A stretch of 64,000 bases of DNA from Acidobacteriota bacterium. GTDB taxonomy: Bacteria > Acidobacteriota > Terriglobia > Acidiferrales > UBA7541. Numbering within the stretch: the first letter of the stretch is position 1; the number at the start of each line of letters is the position of its first letter. The notes below the pieces were generated by a model. The model ran no database searches, had not been told where the DNA came from, and saw only the letters and a list, made by a program, of their open reading frames with translations. Shown piece by piece: positions 43,052 to 51,578 of the stretch. Both the position numbers and the translations under genes were made by a program. The DNA is taken from positions 124,001 through 188,000 of the forward strand of contig JABCZN010000005.1 in assembly GCA_013289665.1 (NCBI GenBank). The letters run 5' to 3'.

Positions 43052-44674
43052 GTGAAAACTTTGAAAAATCCTTTGAGAATCATTGGCACCGTTGGTCTGT
43101 TCGTCGCGCTTGGCGCCGCTGCGGCTGCGCAGCAAGGCGGCGTTTCCCACTTTGATGGCAACTCGTGGTGGTCGCACGTGAAATATCTGGCGGACGATTC
43201 GCTCGAAGGGCGCGACACCGGCAGCGAAGGATTGCGAAAAGCCCAGGCTTACGCGGTGGAGCAGTTCAGGAAAGCGGGCCTTGAGCCCGCCGGCGCCGAC
43301 GGCTTCTACCAGCCGGTGTCGTTCATGCAATACGAACTGGACGAAGCAAAATCTTCGCTGGCGCTGGTGGCGAACGGCGAGCTGAAACCGCTTTCCTTCG
43401 CGGACGACGCGTTCCTCAGCACCAGAGCGACACACGAATCCGTCCAAGTGACGGCGCCGCTCGTCTTCGCCGGCTATGGCTTGAAAATCCCGGAGAAGAA
43501 TCTGGACGAACTGGCGGGTTTGGACCTGAAAGGGAAAATCGTCGTGTATCTCGCGGGTTCGCCTTCCGATATCCCAACGGCGCTGGCTTCGCATTATCAG
43601 ACCGCGGGTGAGCGCTGGAAATCCCTCAAGGCTGCAGGAGCAATTGGAGTCGTGGCAGTGATGAACCCGGCTTCGATGGATATTCCCTGGTCGCGGATTT
43701 CCCTGAACCGCAATCACCCGGCGATGGATCTGGCCGGCGCGGAATTCAACGAAACTCCCGGTCAGCAGCTCGGCGTCGTATTCAATCCGGCGGCGGCGGA
43801 GAGCCTGTTTACGGGATCGGGACACACGTTCGCGGAAATTGCGGCGCTCGGCAAGGAGCGCAAACCGCTGCCGCATTTTGCTCTGGCGACGTCGCTGAAG
43901 GCCGACGCCACGGTGCTGTCGAAAAAAGTGGAATCCGCGAATCTGGTGGGCAAGCTGCCGGGTTCGGATCCCGCGCTCGAGAACGAATTTGTGGTGCTGT
44001 CCGCGCACATTGATCACATCGGGATTGGCGCGCCCATCAACGGCGACAAAATTTACAACGGCGCGATGGATGACGGCTCGGGAAGCGCGCTGGTGATGGA
44101 CATTGCCGCGAGCCTGAAGGCGCACCCGGAGAAATTGGGCCGATCGGTCGTTTTTCTGCTGGTGACCGCGGAAGAAAAAGGCCTGCTGGGCTCGAAATAT
44201 TTCGCGGCGCATCCAACGGTGCCGGCAAAATCGATCGTTGCCGATATCAACGTGGACATGTTTCTGCCGATCGTGCCGCTGAAGATTTTGAAGATCGAAG
44301 GGATTGAAGAATCAGACCTCGGCACGAACGCCGCGAAGATCGCGCAGACAATGGGAATAAAGCCCATCGCGGACCCGGAACCGCTGCGCAACGCGTTTAT
44401 CCGCAGCGACCAGTACAGCTTCATCAAAAAGGGAGTGCCGGCGGTGAAGGTTGACGTGGGCTTCGAACTGGGCACACCGGAACAGAAGGTCTTCAAGGAA
44501 TGGCTGACGAACCGTTACCACGCGCCTTCCGATGACGTGAACCAGCCCGTGGACCTGGAGGCCGCGGCGACGTATGAGGAATTCACCCGCCGCCTGCTGA
44601 TTTTAACGGCCAACGATCCCAGGAAACCGGCATGGAAGCCGGATTCGTTTTTCCGGCGCTACGCCGCGGACTGA
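43052..44674 (+). CDS. secreted M28-family zinc peptidase with PA domain
   Basis: A 540-residue exported aminopeptidase-like enzyme starting at GTG 43052 (signal peptide ends AAAAAQ). The N-terminal helix region KYLADDSLEGRDTGSEGLRKAQAYAVEQF is typical of M28. A PA insert lies at ~130-260 (APLVFAGYGLKIPE). Zinc and catalytic residues are His319 (SAHIDH), Asp340 (AMDDGSG), Glu374/Glu375 (TAEEKG), Asp402 (INVDM) and His490 (RYHAPSDD). All M28 ligands are present. It probably releases N-terminal amino acids from peptides in the periplasm. Confidence 0.94.
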   Translation: MKTLKNPLRIIGTVGLFVALGAAAAAQQGGVSHFDGNSWWSHVKYLADDSLEGRDTGSEGLRKAQAYAVEQFRKAGLEPAGADGFYQPVSFMQYELDEAKSSLALVANGELKPLSFADDAFLSTRATHESVQVTAPLVFAGYGLKIPEKNLDELAGLDLKGKIVVYLAGSPSDIPTALASHYQTAGERWKSLKAAGAIGVVAVMNPASMDIPWSRISLNRNHPAMDLAGAEFNETPGQQLGVVFNPAAAESLFTGSGHTFAEIAALGKERKPLPHFALATSLKADATVLSKKVESANLVGKLPGSDPALENEFVVLSAHIDHIGIGAPINGDKIYNGAMDDGSGSALVMDIAASLKAHPEKLGRSVVFLLVTAEEKGLLGSKYFAAHPTVPAKSIVADINVDMFLPIVPLKILKIEGIEESDLGTNAAKIAQTMGIKPIADPEPLRNAFIRSDQYSFIKKGVPAVKVDVGFELGTPEQKVFKEWLTNRYHAPSDDVNQPVDLEAAATYEEFTRRLLILTANDPRKPAWKPDSFFRRYAAD

Positions 44675-44698
44675 ATCCCCTAAGCAGGCGAAAATTCC

Positions 44699-45106
44699 AT
44701 GAACATCGACCAGTTGAGAAAGCTCTGCCTGTCGTTTCCCGGCGCGACAGAGCAGATTCAATGGGGCGATGATCTCCTGTTCAAGGTAGGCGGCAAGATG
44801 TTTGCCGTGACGCCGCTCGAGCCCGCGAAGCTCTGGATTTCGCTCAAAGTCAACCCGGAAAACTTCGCGGAGCTTACCGAGAGGCCCGGAGTTCTGCCGG
44901 CGCCGTATCTGGCGCGAGCGAAATGGATTGCTCTTGAGTCACCGGACGCTCTGCCTGCGGATGTGGTTGCTGGCCTGCTTCGCGAGTCCTACGAACTGGT
45001 GCTCGGCAAACTGCCGCGGAAAACACGCGACACCATCCTGAGGGGGCCAGCGGTAAAACCACGCGCAAGGGGTAAGCCGACGGGCAAAACAAAAAGCAGG
45101 AAATGA
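44699..45106 (+). CDS. MmcQ/YjbR-family protein
   Basis: A 135-residue cytoplasmic protein. Family hallmarks are the N-terminal LCLSFPGATEQIQWGDDLLFKVGGKMFAV, then LWISLKVNPENFAELTERPGVLPAPYLARAKWIAL and the ELVLGKLPRKT helix. The fold is CyaY-like and has been proposed to bind DNA; function is not established. A Lys/Arg-rich tail (about 20 residues) may bind nucleic acid. It starts 25 nt after the M28 gene stop. Confidence 0.9.
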   Translation: MNIDQLRKLCLSFPGATEQIQWGDDLLFKVGGKMFAVTPLEPAKLWISLKVNPENFAELTERPGVLPAPYLARAKWIALESPDALPADVVAGLLRESYELVLGKLPRKTRDTILRGPAVKPRARGKPTGKTKSRK

Positions 45107-45126
45107 GGCAAAGGGAAAAAATCGAA

Positions 45127-45504
45127 TCAGGCCATGGCCTTGGAGCCCAGAGGACGCCTGAGCGGGCGGGCGCCGGGAAGGGGAAAAGTCATCTTCCAGA
45201 AATTATTTTCGGCGTTCACAAATTCCACACCGACATAGAAATGGCCGTCGCGCTCTTTCTTGGCATAGACGACGCGGGATTCGGTGGAGCGGTTGGTGTT
45301 TTCGTTCACCAGCAATAGATCCTGGCCTGCGACGAGCGGTTCATCCATCACCAGCTGGGCCCCCTGCTTGTTGATCGAACGCGTCGCACAGCGCACACAA
45401 AATTTCTCGCCCTGATCGTTCACGCCATGTGCGATCACCGGGAGGGTGAGAGTGACGCGCAATGTGCGCCTGCGCTCGCGATAACGAAAGTGTAGAACAC
45501 TCAC
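45127..45504 (-). CDS. PilZ-domain protein (probable c-di-GMP receptor)
   Basis: A 125-residue single-domain protein starting at GTG 45504. The first c-di-GMP motif is RRRTLRV (residues ~11-17), the second is TRSINKQGAQL, a variant of D/N-x-S-x-x-G, and the remaining strands (LLVNENTNRSTESRVVYAKK, HFYVGVEFVNAENNFW) fit PilZ. Ligand binding is plausible but untested. The GAF-GGDEF protein at 35.4 kb could supply the signal. It is convergent with the MmcQ gene. Confidence 0.85.
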   Translation of the reverse strand: MSVLHFRYRERRRTLRVTLTLPVIAHGVNDQGEKFCVRCATRSINKQGAQLVMDEPLVAGQDLLLVNENTNRSTESRVVYAKKERDGHFYVGVEFVNAENNFWKMTFPLPGARPLRRPLGSKAMA

Positions 45505-46111
45505 GGGGACCTTCCCGCTGCGGAGTACATCCGTCCGCTCGAGACCGCGACCTTGAATCTATTCCAGGGAAACCAGCGCGAGCTCCGAACCAAAGGCCCC
45601 GGGCGGATTTCAGGAAACAACTCGGACGCGGCTGACTCTGCGGATGATTCTGTCCTGCAGCTCGTTTCCAGGACAATAGCTGGGCGGTACTAAAATACAC
45701 CTCACCCTTCCAGTACGCCAGTACTTCTGTTCGGTTTTCGCAGATTTTTTTCTGGCAGCGGGCCGCCGCGTCTCCGCCAAAGCAGCTGCCACAGGAACCG
45801 AGCGCAACTCCAGGTCCCGGAAAAGGCGGATGAGCGGAAAACTGTCTGAAATTTGGTTTCCGGGCAACCAAACTGGGGTGAAATAGGAGAGCCGGGTAAT
45901 CAGAACTCGGTCACTGGCGATCCCTGCGCAGCGAATAACGGTCAATATAATCAGCGATTTACATAGTTCCGGTCCCAGTTCCCGTCATGGCTGCCAATCA
46001 TTGGCGGGCCTCGGATTAGGACGATGTCGTCTGGACGCCTCCGCGGGTAGCGGCGGCAGGCCTCCTGTGCGGCCCTTGGCGGTCCAGGCAATACCGTCGG
46101 ACCGCTTTTCC
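45505..46111. other. gene-free 600-bp region
   Basis: The longest stretch in the window with no convincing gene. Open frames here (the longest minus-strand one at 45610-45945) have no ribosome site, family features or typical codon use. The region lies upstream of the PilZ gene and downstream of the YfcE-like gene. No repeat, hairpin or RNA family was recognised. Confidence 0.5.
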
Positions 46112-46573
46112 TCAGGGGCTCAGCAATTCAACGAATTCCACCTTCCAGGGCTTCTTGGCAAGCTCCAGCAGGGCCAGGGTCACGGGCAGTCGGAAGCGGT
46201 GTGGTCCCGCGCTGCCCGGGTTCAGGTAGAGGACTCCGGCTTCGTGGCGTTCCCTGGGCTCGTGGGTATGGCCGCTGATCACCACGTCGATACCGGCGGC
46301 TTGCGGTTTGAGACGGAGATCCTGGAGATTGTGGAGCACGTAAAGATGGAGCCCTGCGGTTTCTACCACCACGGTCGGCGGAAGCGCCCGCGCCCACGGT
46401 TGGGTGTCCACGTTGCCGCGCACGGCAAACACGGGCGCTGCGAGTTTGAGTTCTGTGAGAATTTCCGGGGCACCCACGTCTCCGGCGTGAATGATGAGCT
46501 GCACACCGAGCAAAGCGCGCTGTGCTTCAGGGCGGAGCAGGCCGTGGGTATCGGAAATGATGCCGATCCGCAT
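46112..46573 (-). CDS. YfcE/MJ0936-type metallophosphodiesterase
   Basis: A 153-residue calcineurin-like phosphoesterase. Metal-binding motifs occur in order: ISDTHG (residues 6-11), HAGDVG, RGNVDT, then SGHTHEP and LNPGSAG near the C-terminus. This short two-metal form is typical of the YfcE/MJ0936 group, which hydrolyses phosphodiesters such as bis-pNPP in vitro. The natural substrate is unknown. The lysine-rich gene begins upstream, 17 nt away, in the same direction. Confidence 0.93.
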   Translation of the reverse strand: MRIGIISDTHGLLRPEAQRALLGVQLIIHAGDVGAPEILTELKLAAPVFAVRGNVDTQPWARALPPTVVVETAGLHLYVLHNLQDLRLKPQAAGIDVVISGHTHEPRERHEAGVLYLNPGSAGPHRFRLPVTLALLELAKKPWKVEFVELLSP

Positions 46574-46590
46574 GGTGTCCGGAGTAGCGG

Positions 46591-47004
46591 TCAGTCCTTG
46601 TCCTCGTATTCCCCGGGAACATCGTCTTCGGGAACTTCATGGGTGACGACTTCAGAAACGTCGGGATCGGCGGCATTCTCAACGCCAGCGACGGCTTCGG
46701 CTTCGAAAGCTTGCCCTTCTTCAAGGAGTTCCGTGACGCTTTCTGAGTCAATTCCAGCTCGGCCGGAGAGGCCCTGGATGTCACCGGATTGGCCACCAGC
46801 CGGTGAGCCGAGTCCCTTGGGCTGGTAACCGACGAGTTCGGCGGAATCCGCCTTGCCGCGCGGGCGTTTCTTCACGACTTCCTTTTTGGAGATTTTCTTC
46901 AGTGCCAGCTTCGGACGGGGCTTTACCTTCTTCGCCTGCTTTTTCCTCTTACGCGGTGCCGTTTTCTTTTTTGCTTTCCTGGTCGACTTCTTTTTCTTGG
47001 CCAT
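46591..47004 (-). CDS. charge-polarised lysine-rich hypothetical protein
   Basis: A 137-residue protein from ATG 47004 (GGGAG upstream); the longer frame to 47136 is unlikely. Residues ~2-50 are almost solid Lys/Arg with Ala, Pro and Thr (histone H1- or HU-tail-like). Residues ~55-137 are acidic, with VGYQPKGLGSPAGGQSGDI and IDSESVTELLEEGQAFEAEAV, recalling DUF6335-type domains; the end is strongly acidic (EDDVPGEYEDKD). A nucleic-acid-binding tail attached to an acidic domain is suggested. Function unknown. It lies just upstream of the YfcE-like gene. Confidence 0.7.
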   Translation of the reverse strand: MAKKKKSTRKAKKKTAPRKRKKQAKKVKPRPKLALKKISKKEVVKKRPRGKADSAELVGYQPKGLGSPAGGQSGDIQGLSGRAGIDSESVTELLEEGQAFEAEAVAGVENAADPDVSEVVTHEVPEDDVPGEYEDKD

Positions 47005-47165
47005 CGGATTGTGCTCCCGCCACGAGTCTACCACTGACTTCGCCGCGTTGCGATTACGGGCAGCGTAGTGGAATTTCCCGCGGGCCCGACTATAATGCAG
47101 AGACAATTGGGGGATCGGCAGCAGACCGCGGGACACGCGGCTGGTGCCCGGGGACCAAAGTCGAC

Positions 47166-47852
47166 ATGAAAAAAGAGGAACTCCGCGCCCGGGTAGAAGA
47201 GGTCGGCATTGTGCCGGTGATCCGGACGTCGTCCGCGGACGATGCGCGTTTCTGCGTGGAAGAGATCGCCCAGGGAGGAATACCGATCATCGAGGTGACC
47301 ATGACGGTCCCCGGTGCAATCGAGGTGATTCGGGAACTGGCGAACAAGGTTGCCGGTGTGATTCTGGGCGCGGGGACGGTCGTCGACGCCGAGACAGCCC
47401 GGGAGTGCGTGGATGCGGGGGCACAATTCATCAGTAACCCCGCGCTGGACCTGCCAACCGTCGAACTGGTGGCAAAAAATCCCCAGGTGATCATGATTTC
47501 CGGCGCGCTGACGCCGACCGAGGTGCTTGCGGCGTGGAAAGCAGGCGCGGATTTCGTGAAGATTTTTCCATGCTCGCTCGTTGGCGCGGATAACTACATC
47601 CGCACTCTGAAGAGGCCGTTCCCGGACATCCCCCTCGTCGCCGGCGGCGGTGTGAATCAGCAGAATGCGGCGCACTATATCCTGGCGGGCGTCTCGGCGA
47701 TCAGCGTGGGAAAAGAATTGATCCCGCGGGAGTCCATGCTGCTGCACAAGCCGGACCGCATCCGGGAATTGACGAAGCGCTTTGCCACCATTGTGCGCAC
47801 GACCCGGGCACGGCTTGCCGAAGCCCAGGCACAGGTGGCGGGTTTCCGGTGA
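47166..47852 (+). CDS. eda: KDPG/KHG aldolase
   Basis: A 228-residue class I aldolase that cleaves 2-keto-3-deoxy-6-phosphogluconate to pyruvate and glyceraldehyde-3-phosphate (Entner-Doudoroff and uronate pathways). ATG 47166 is chosen; the longer frame from 46803 is antisense to the lysine-rich gene. Residues: Glu43 (IIEVT), GAGTVV (68-73), the Schiff-base Lys132 in DFVKIFP and the C-terminal phosphate-binding VAGGGVNQQN. edd or uxa genes are not in the window. It is convergent with the OprB-like porin gene, which could import sugars for it. Confidence 0.94.
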   Translation: MKKEELRARVEEVGIVPVIRTSSADDARFCVEEIAQGGIPIIEVTMTVPGAIEVIRELANKVAGVILGAGTVVDAETARECVDAGAQFISNPALDLPTVELVAKNPQVIMISGALTPTEVLAAWKAGADFVKIFPCSLVGADNYIRTLKRPFPDIPLVAGGGVNQQNAAHYILAGVSAISVGKELIPRESMLLHKPDRIRELTKRFATIVRTTRARLAEAQAQVAGFR

Positions 47853-47863
47853 GCCGAGCCTGC

Positions 47864-49300
47864 CTAGAATTCGACGTGCAGCCGCAGGGTGGGAACAATC
47901 ACAGGGCCGCGGTCGGCGTTGTATCCGGGATTGACCATGTACTCGAGGCCGAGAGCAGGGAAAATCCCACGCCAGGCATGCAGCGTGTAAAAACCTTCCA
48001 GAATGTTTTCCCGCGAATAATTTAATCTCCCGTCACCCAACAGAAATCCCAACCCGCCAAGGCTAAGGTAACGGGCGTGGTCGTGGCTGATACCATTCGT
48101 GACAAAGACGAGACCAATACGGTCGTACTTGCGGCCCCAGCGGCCGCCGTTGCCGGCCGCGCCAAACTGCCAGGTCTGGTCCACTTCGGTGTAAGCATAG
48201 GATTCGTGCCGGCCTTCGTTCCATCCCCAACGTCCGAACAAGCCGAGCCAATCGGCGAGGGGTTGTTCAAAATTGGCGCCGAAGCCGTATTTCACGGTGG
48301 TCTCGAGAGGATGATTGGTGATTTCAGGAACCGGCGAGGTGGGATTCGCCAGCCAGGAATTCACTGCATCGCGATAGTCGCCCATGTTGGCGTGATTTGC
48401 GTAGCTGAGCAAGCGGAGGACGCCCGCGGGGCGGTGCTTTAGAACTTTGCCGTGGAGTTCGAGTTCGATGTTTTCCGAGTGTGCCCGGCCGACGTCCGCA
48501 TCGAGATGGATCCCGTTGGCGACTTTGGGCATGAGCGCTTCGGCAAACCGGATGACGTAATTTTTGTCGTGATATTCCAGCAGAGCCGCAAAAGTGTAAC
48601 CCCGGGTATCCGCGGCGTAGTCGTAGGCCCCATTGTTGTCGACGGCCCAGTTCATGAACTGCAGGTTGCTGTCGGTGCCATAGGTGTTGAAATCGAAGAA
48701 ATCGGCGAGGCCCATTTTTCCGAAACGGAACTCCAAGCGGCGTTCGGGGAGTTCGCGGAAGAGTGAAAAAGGGGTGCGTTCGGAAGCGATTTTCTTGCCG
48801 CCGAGGGGAATGATCTGGTGCCACATGAGACGGGCAACATAGGGAGCTTTGCTGAGCGTGGGGTTGCGGACGACGTCAAGGTTGAAGAATCCCGCGACGC
48901 CAAGGGCTTCGGCCAAGCCGTGGCCGCCGGTTTCCTGGACATCACAGAGGAATTCCGTCGTTTTCGTCACGCGCAACCCGGTATACAGGGTGAACACGCG
49001 GGAACTGGCATCCTGCGCTTCGGGAGTGAGGCTGTTTTTCCCCTGATAGGGCGAATGAAACGCGGGATGCCATTGGGAAATAAAATTGGCCTGGCCGGAG
49101 AGCCATAAGCGATCCCACTCGCCGTGAGGAATCATCGTAGGGGGAGGATCGTCCGCTTGCGGGGCGGCAGTGTCGTCGGACACCGGGGGAGTCCCGAGCG
49201 AAGAATCCGGTTGCTGCGCCACCACGGCGTGGATGGGAAGCAGGCAAAGCGAAGCCAGGAGCAGGTGCCTCGAGCGGCGAGTTGGAGAAGGTGCAGGCAT
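47864..49300 (-). CDS. OprB-family carbohydrate-selective porin
   Basis: A 478-residue outer-membrane beta-barrel with a signal peptide (residues ~1-28, ending AVVAQ). The barrel carries many alternating aromatic strands (ANFISQWHPAFHSPYQGKNS, RVFTLYTGLRVTKTTEFLCDVQ, GYTFAALLEYHDKNYVIRFAEALM) and ends in Phe (LRLHVEF), the usual signal for BAM insertion. OprB proteins pass glucose and other sugars. It is convergent with the KDPG aldolase gene, compatible with sugar catabolism. A possible leaderless start is suggested by a TATAGT close to the ATG; this is weak. Confidence 0.87.
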   Translation of the reverse strand: MPAPSPTRRSRHLLLASLCLLPIHAVVAQQPDSSLGTPPVSDDTAAPQADDPPPTMIPHGEWDRLWLSGQANFISQWHPAFHSPYQGKNSLTPEAQDASSRVFTLYTGLRVTKTTEFLCDVQETGGHGLAEALGVAGFFNLDVVRNPTLSKAPYVARLMWHQIIPLGGKKIASERTPFSLFRELPERRLEFRFGKMGLADFFDFNTYGTDSNLQFMNWAVDNNGAYDYAADTRGYTFAALLEYHDKNYVIRFAEALMPKVANGIHLDADVGRAHSENIELELHGKVLKHRPAGVLRLLSYANHANMGDYRDAVNSWLANPTSPVPEITNHPLETTVKYGFGANFEQPLADWLGLFGRWGWNEGRHESYAYTEVDQTWQFGAAGNGGRWGRKYDRIGLVFVTNGISHDHARYLSLGGLGFLLGDGRLNYSRENILEGFYTLHAWRGIFPALGLEYMVNPGYNADRGPVIVPTLRLHVEF

Positions 49301-49371
49301 CTTAACTATAGTGAACTAATTTCATAAAGTATGATTAATAAGCGCCGTTGTCAAGCACGGGTACCCGGATC

Positions 49372-49394
49372 CCGGGCGGCTTCGCTTCGCCCGG
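49372..49394. terminator. intergenic hairpin near the OprB and M23 genes
   Basis: CCGGGCG (49372-49378) and CGCCCGG (49388-49394) form a 7-bp stem with a 9-nt loop. It lies downstream of the M23 gene (minus strand) and upstream of the OprB gene. No T-run is present, so it may be a terminator or merely a GC-rich repeat. Confidence 0.35.
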
Positions 49395-49504
49395 TCCGAT
49401 TCTCCTGGCTTTGCCCGGCCTGCATCGGCTACCCCGTCTGAGGAGAATGCCCCAGCAACGGCTTGAAATGCGTGAACAGGCCGTAACAAACAGGCTGCGG
49501 AGCG

Positions 49505-50425
49505 TCAAGGCAGGCGCTGCACGAGCTCGAGGGCGTTGACGCGGGCGTGGTCAATGGTGAGACCCCAGTGGAGATGCGGGCCGGTGACCCGGCCGGTCGA
49601 GCCGACTTTGCCGATTTCGGCCGACGTTTGAACGGCATCGCCTGTATGCGCCTCGATTTCCGAGAGATGCGCGTAAAGCGTGTAGATCCCGTAGCCGTGG
49701 TCGATCACCACGGTGTTCCCGGAATAGTAGAGATCCTCAGCGAGGACGACTCTGCCGGATTGCGCCGCATACACAGGCGTACCGGCGGTGGCGGCGAAAT
49801 CAACACCCGTGTGCGGTGAGCGGGCTTCGCCGTTCAGGACGCGGCGGCGGCCGAAATTCCGGCCGGTGCTGACACCCTTCAAGGGCAGAACGAACTTCCC
49901 TTTCCACAATACCTCGGGCGTAACCGTGTCGTAGATGGCCTTCATTTTTTTCTGGTCTTCCTCGACGCGCTTCTGCTGCTCCGGATCCGGGTGGACAAAC
50001 TGCTCTTCGACCGTGAGGCGTTCGATGGGAAATATTCCGGCTCGTACGGTGACGGGGAAGCTGCAGGCGAGGGGTTTGCCATCTGCGGCCGACCAGGAGA
50101 TTTTCCACTCGTAGCGGCCCGGTGGCTTTTCCAGGTCCACGCCGAGAAGCGCGTGGAGCCGGGCGGAGGAAGGAGTCTCGCGCCAGACAGGGATCGGCCT
50201 GCCATCCCACTCCGCAGTGAATTCCTGAGAAGTTTTGGCGCCGGAAATTTCGGCGAGCAGAAGGCCGCCCTGCGAGGCGGTGGCGGAACTCAACTTGAGG
50301 ACGATTCCCGAGCCGCAGGTTTTCCGGACGGGCGCCTGGACCGGCTGCTTGCCATGAACCGGCCATGCCAGGAGGCAGCCAGATATCAGCAAGCGGATTA
50401 CTCTCTTCAATTCAGTCGTCTCCAT
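49505..50425 (-). CDS. exported M23 (LytM-like) peptidoglycan endopeptidase
   Basis: A 306-residue zinc metallopeptidase that probably cuts peptide cross-links in the cell wall. METTELKRV at 50425 opens a signal peptide (about residues 7-22); a longer frame has no signal. After a ~170-residue N-terminal beta-rich region, the LytM domain holds His205 and Asp209 (SPHTGVD), then VVIDHGYGIYTLYAHLS, and His284 and His286 (PHLHWG). These complete the M23 metal site. No LysM domain is visible. Single gene in context. Confidence 0.92.
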   Translation of the reverse strand: METTELKRVIRLLISGCLLAWPVHGKQPVQAPVRKTCGSGIVLKLSSATASQGGLLLAEISGAKTSQEFTAEWDGRPIPVWRETPSSARLHALLGVDLEKPPGRYEWKISWSAADGKPLACSFPVTVRAGIFPIERLTVEEQFVHPDPEQQKRVEEDQKKMKAIYDTVTPEVLWKGKFVLPLKGVSTGRNFGRRRVLNGEARSPHTGVDFAATAGTPVYAAQSGRVVLAEDLYYSGNTVVIDHGYGIYTLYAHLSEIEAHTGDAVQTSAEIGKVGSTGRVTGPHLHWGLTIDHARVNALELVQRLP

Positions 50426-50606
50426 GGAGATGTGTTGGCCGCGCCAGGCTGGCATATGGAAGATTATGCGGCCATGTGGCCGAAGCAGCAGAAAAATCCG
50501 CGGCCGGTGCGGGCAGAGAGTAAAGAAGATGTTCCGCGAGCGAACCGGTTCCAATCTAATTCTGAGGACGCTTTTATTTCTGGCTACCGATCGTAGGGAA
50601 GCAGAG

Positions 50607-51206
50607 CTAGATTTTCAGGCCCAGCACGCGGACGAGCTTTTCCTCCAGGCGTTTCAATTCCTGTTCCCGCGCGTGCTCTTCGCGGGTGCGGTCGTTGAGG
50701 GCTTCCTTGAGGAGTTGCAGATTTTGCCGGAGTTCCATTTGTCCGAGAGCCAGGCGGCTCAAGGCCCACAAGGCTTCTTTCTGTTCGGAGTCCAGTTCGC
50801 GCGGCTGCCGGTCAATGACGCAGAGAGTGCCCAGGGCAAAGCCGTCTTCATTGACGATGGGCGCACCCGTATAAAAGCGGATGTGGGGCTCACCCAAGAC
50901 CATGGGATTGTCCTTGAAGCGGGGGTCCTTCAAGGTGTCGGGAACGATGAAGAGATCCTCTTGCTGGATGGCATGAGCGCAAAAAGAAGTGTCTTTTGGA
51001 GTTTCACGGATCTGGACACCGACTCTCGATTTGAACCATTGTCGGTGTTCGTCGACGAGAGAAAGCATGGCGATCGGGGTCTTGCAGATGTAGGCCGCAA
51101 GAGTCACCAGGTCATCAAAGGTCTGCTCAGGTTCGGTATCGAGAATCGCGTAGCGATCCAGGGCCGCGACTCGGGCGGCTTCCTGGGAGGGAGCAGGTGC
51201 ATCCAT
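50607..51206 (-). CDS. GAF-domain protein
   Basis: A 199-residue cytoplasmic protein. The ATG at 51206 has GGAGGCGG upstream; a longer frame to 51407 is GC-shadow. Nearly all of it is one GAF domain of the type often found before GGDEF or histidine kinase domains (LDRYAILDTEPEQTFDDLVTLAAYICKTPIAMLSLVDEHRQWFKS, DTSFCAHAI, FYTGAPIVNEDGFALGTLCVID). A helical C-terminal tail (about 45 residues) follows. No output domain is present, so it may bind a ligand and interact with another protein. Confidence 0.86.
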   Translation of the reverse strand: MDAPAPSQEAARVAALDRYAILDTEPEQTFDDLVTLAAYICKTPIAMLSLVDEHRQWFKSRVGVQIRETPKDTSFCAHAIQQEDLFIVPDTLKDPRFKDNPMVLGEPHIRFYTGAPIVNEDGFALGTLCVIDRQPRELDSEQKEALWALSRLALGQMELRQNLQLLKEALNDRTREEHAREQELKRLEEKLVRVLGLKI

Positions 51207-51578
51207 GGCCGCCTCCGTCCGTGTACCCGCCCGGGGTGGGAAGGGCAGGATTGGGAAAGGCATCATACTCCAGCCGCAGGCTTGCTGCACAGCACAAGGC
51301 CGACAAGGCCACCTCAGGGGACAAAGGCAGGTCGGCTTCCGACTCGCCATCTGCCCGGAACTAGCCCGACGAGTGCAGGCAGCCATCGACCGGAGCACGG
51401 AGTTCAACAGATTCTTTTCTACCTGAAGCTGGTTCGCTCAGCGCGGGGGGATTCTGGCTCCGGCGCCCCAGCGGGCTCAGGCGGGTTTAGTCTGAGATTC
51501 CGGGAACTGGGAACTGTCCTCTGACTTTTTCCTATAGCTTATAGTGGCTCCGAACTTCACGCCGGCAAAGAGGTGACC
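51207..51578. other. divergent intergenic region
   Basis: About 370 bases between the GAF gene (-) and the GT39 gene (+). Both promoters should be here. A run TTTTTCCTATAGCTTATAG (51526-51544), lying shortly before the GT39 gene, has a -10-like TATAGC or TTATAG but no clear -35. No gene was found. Confidence 0.4.

Noticed and set aside
45610..45945. 111-codon minus-strand open frame in the 600-bp gene-free region
   Set aside because: No ribosome site, unusual composition and no recognisable domain.
46803..47165. N-terminal extension of the KDPG aldolase frame
   Set aside because: It is antisense to the lysine-rich gene and the aldolase family starts at the internal ATG 47166.
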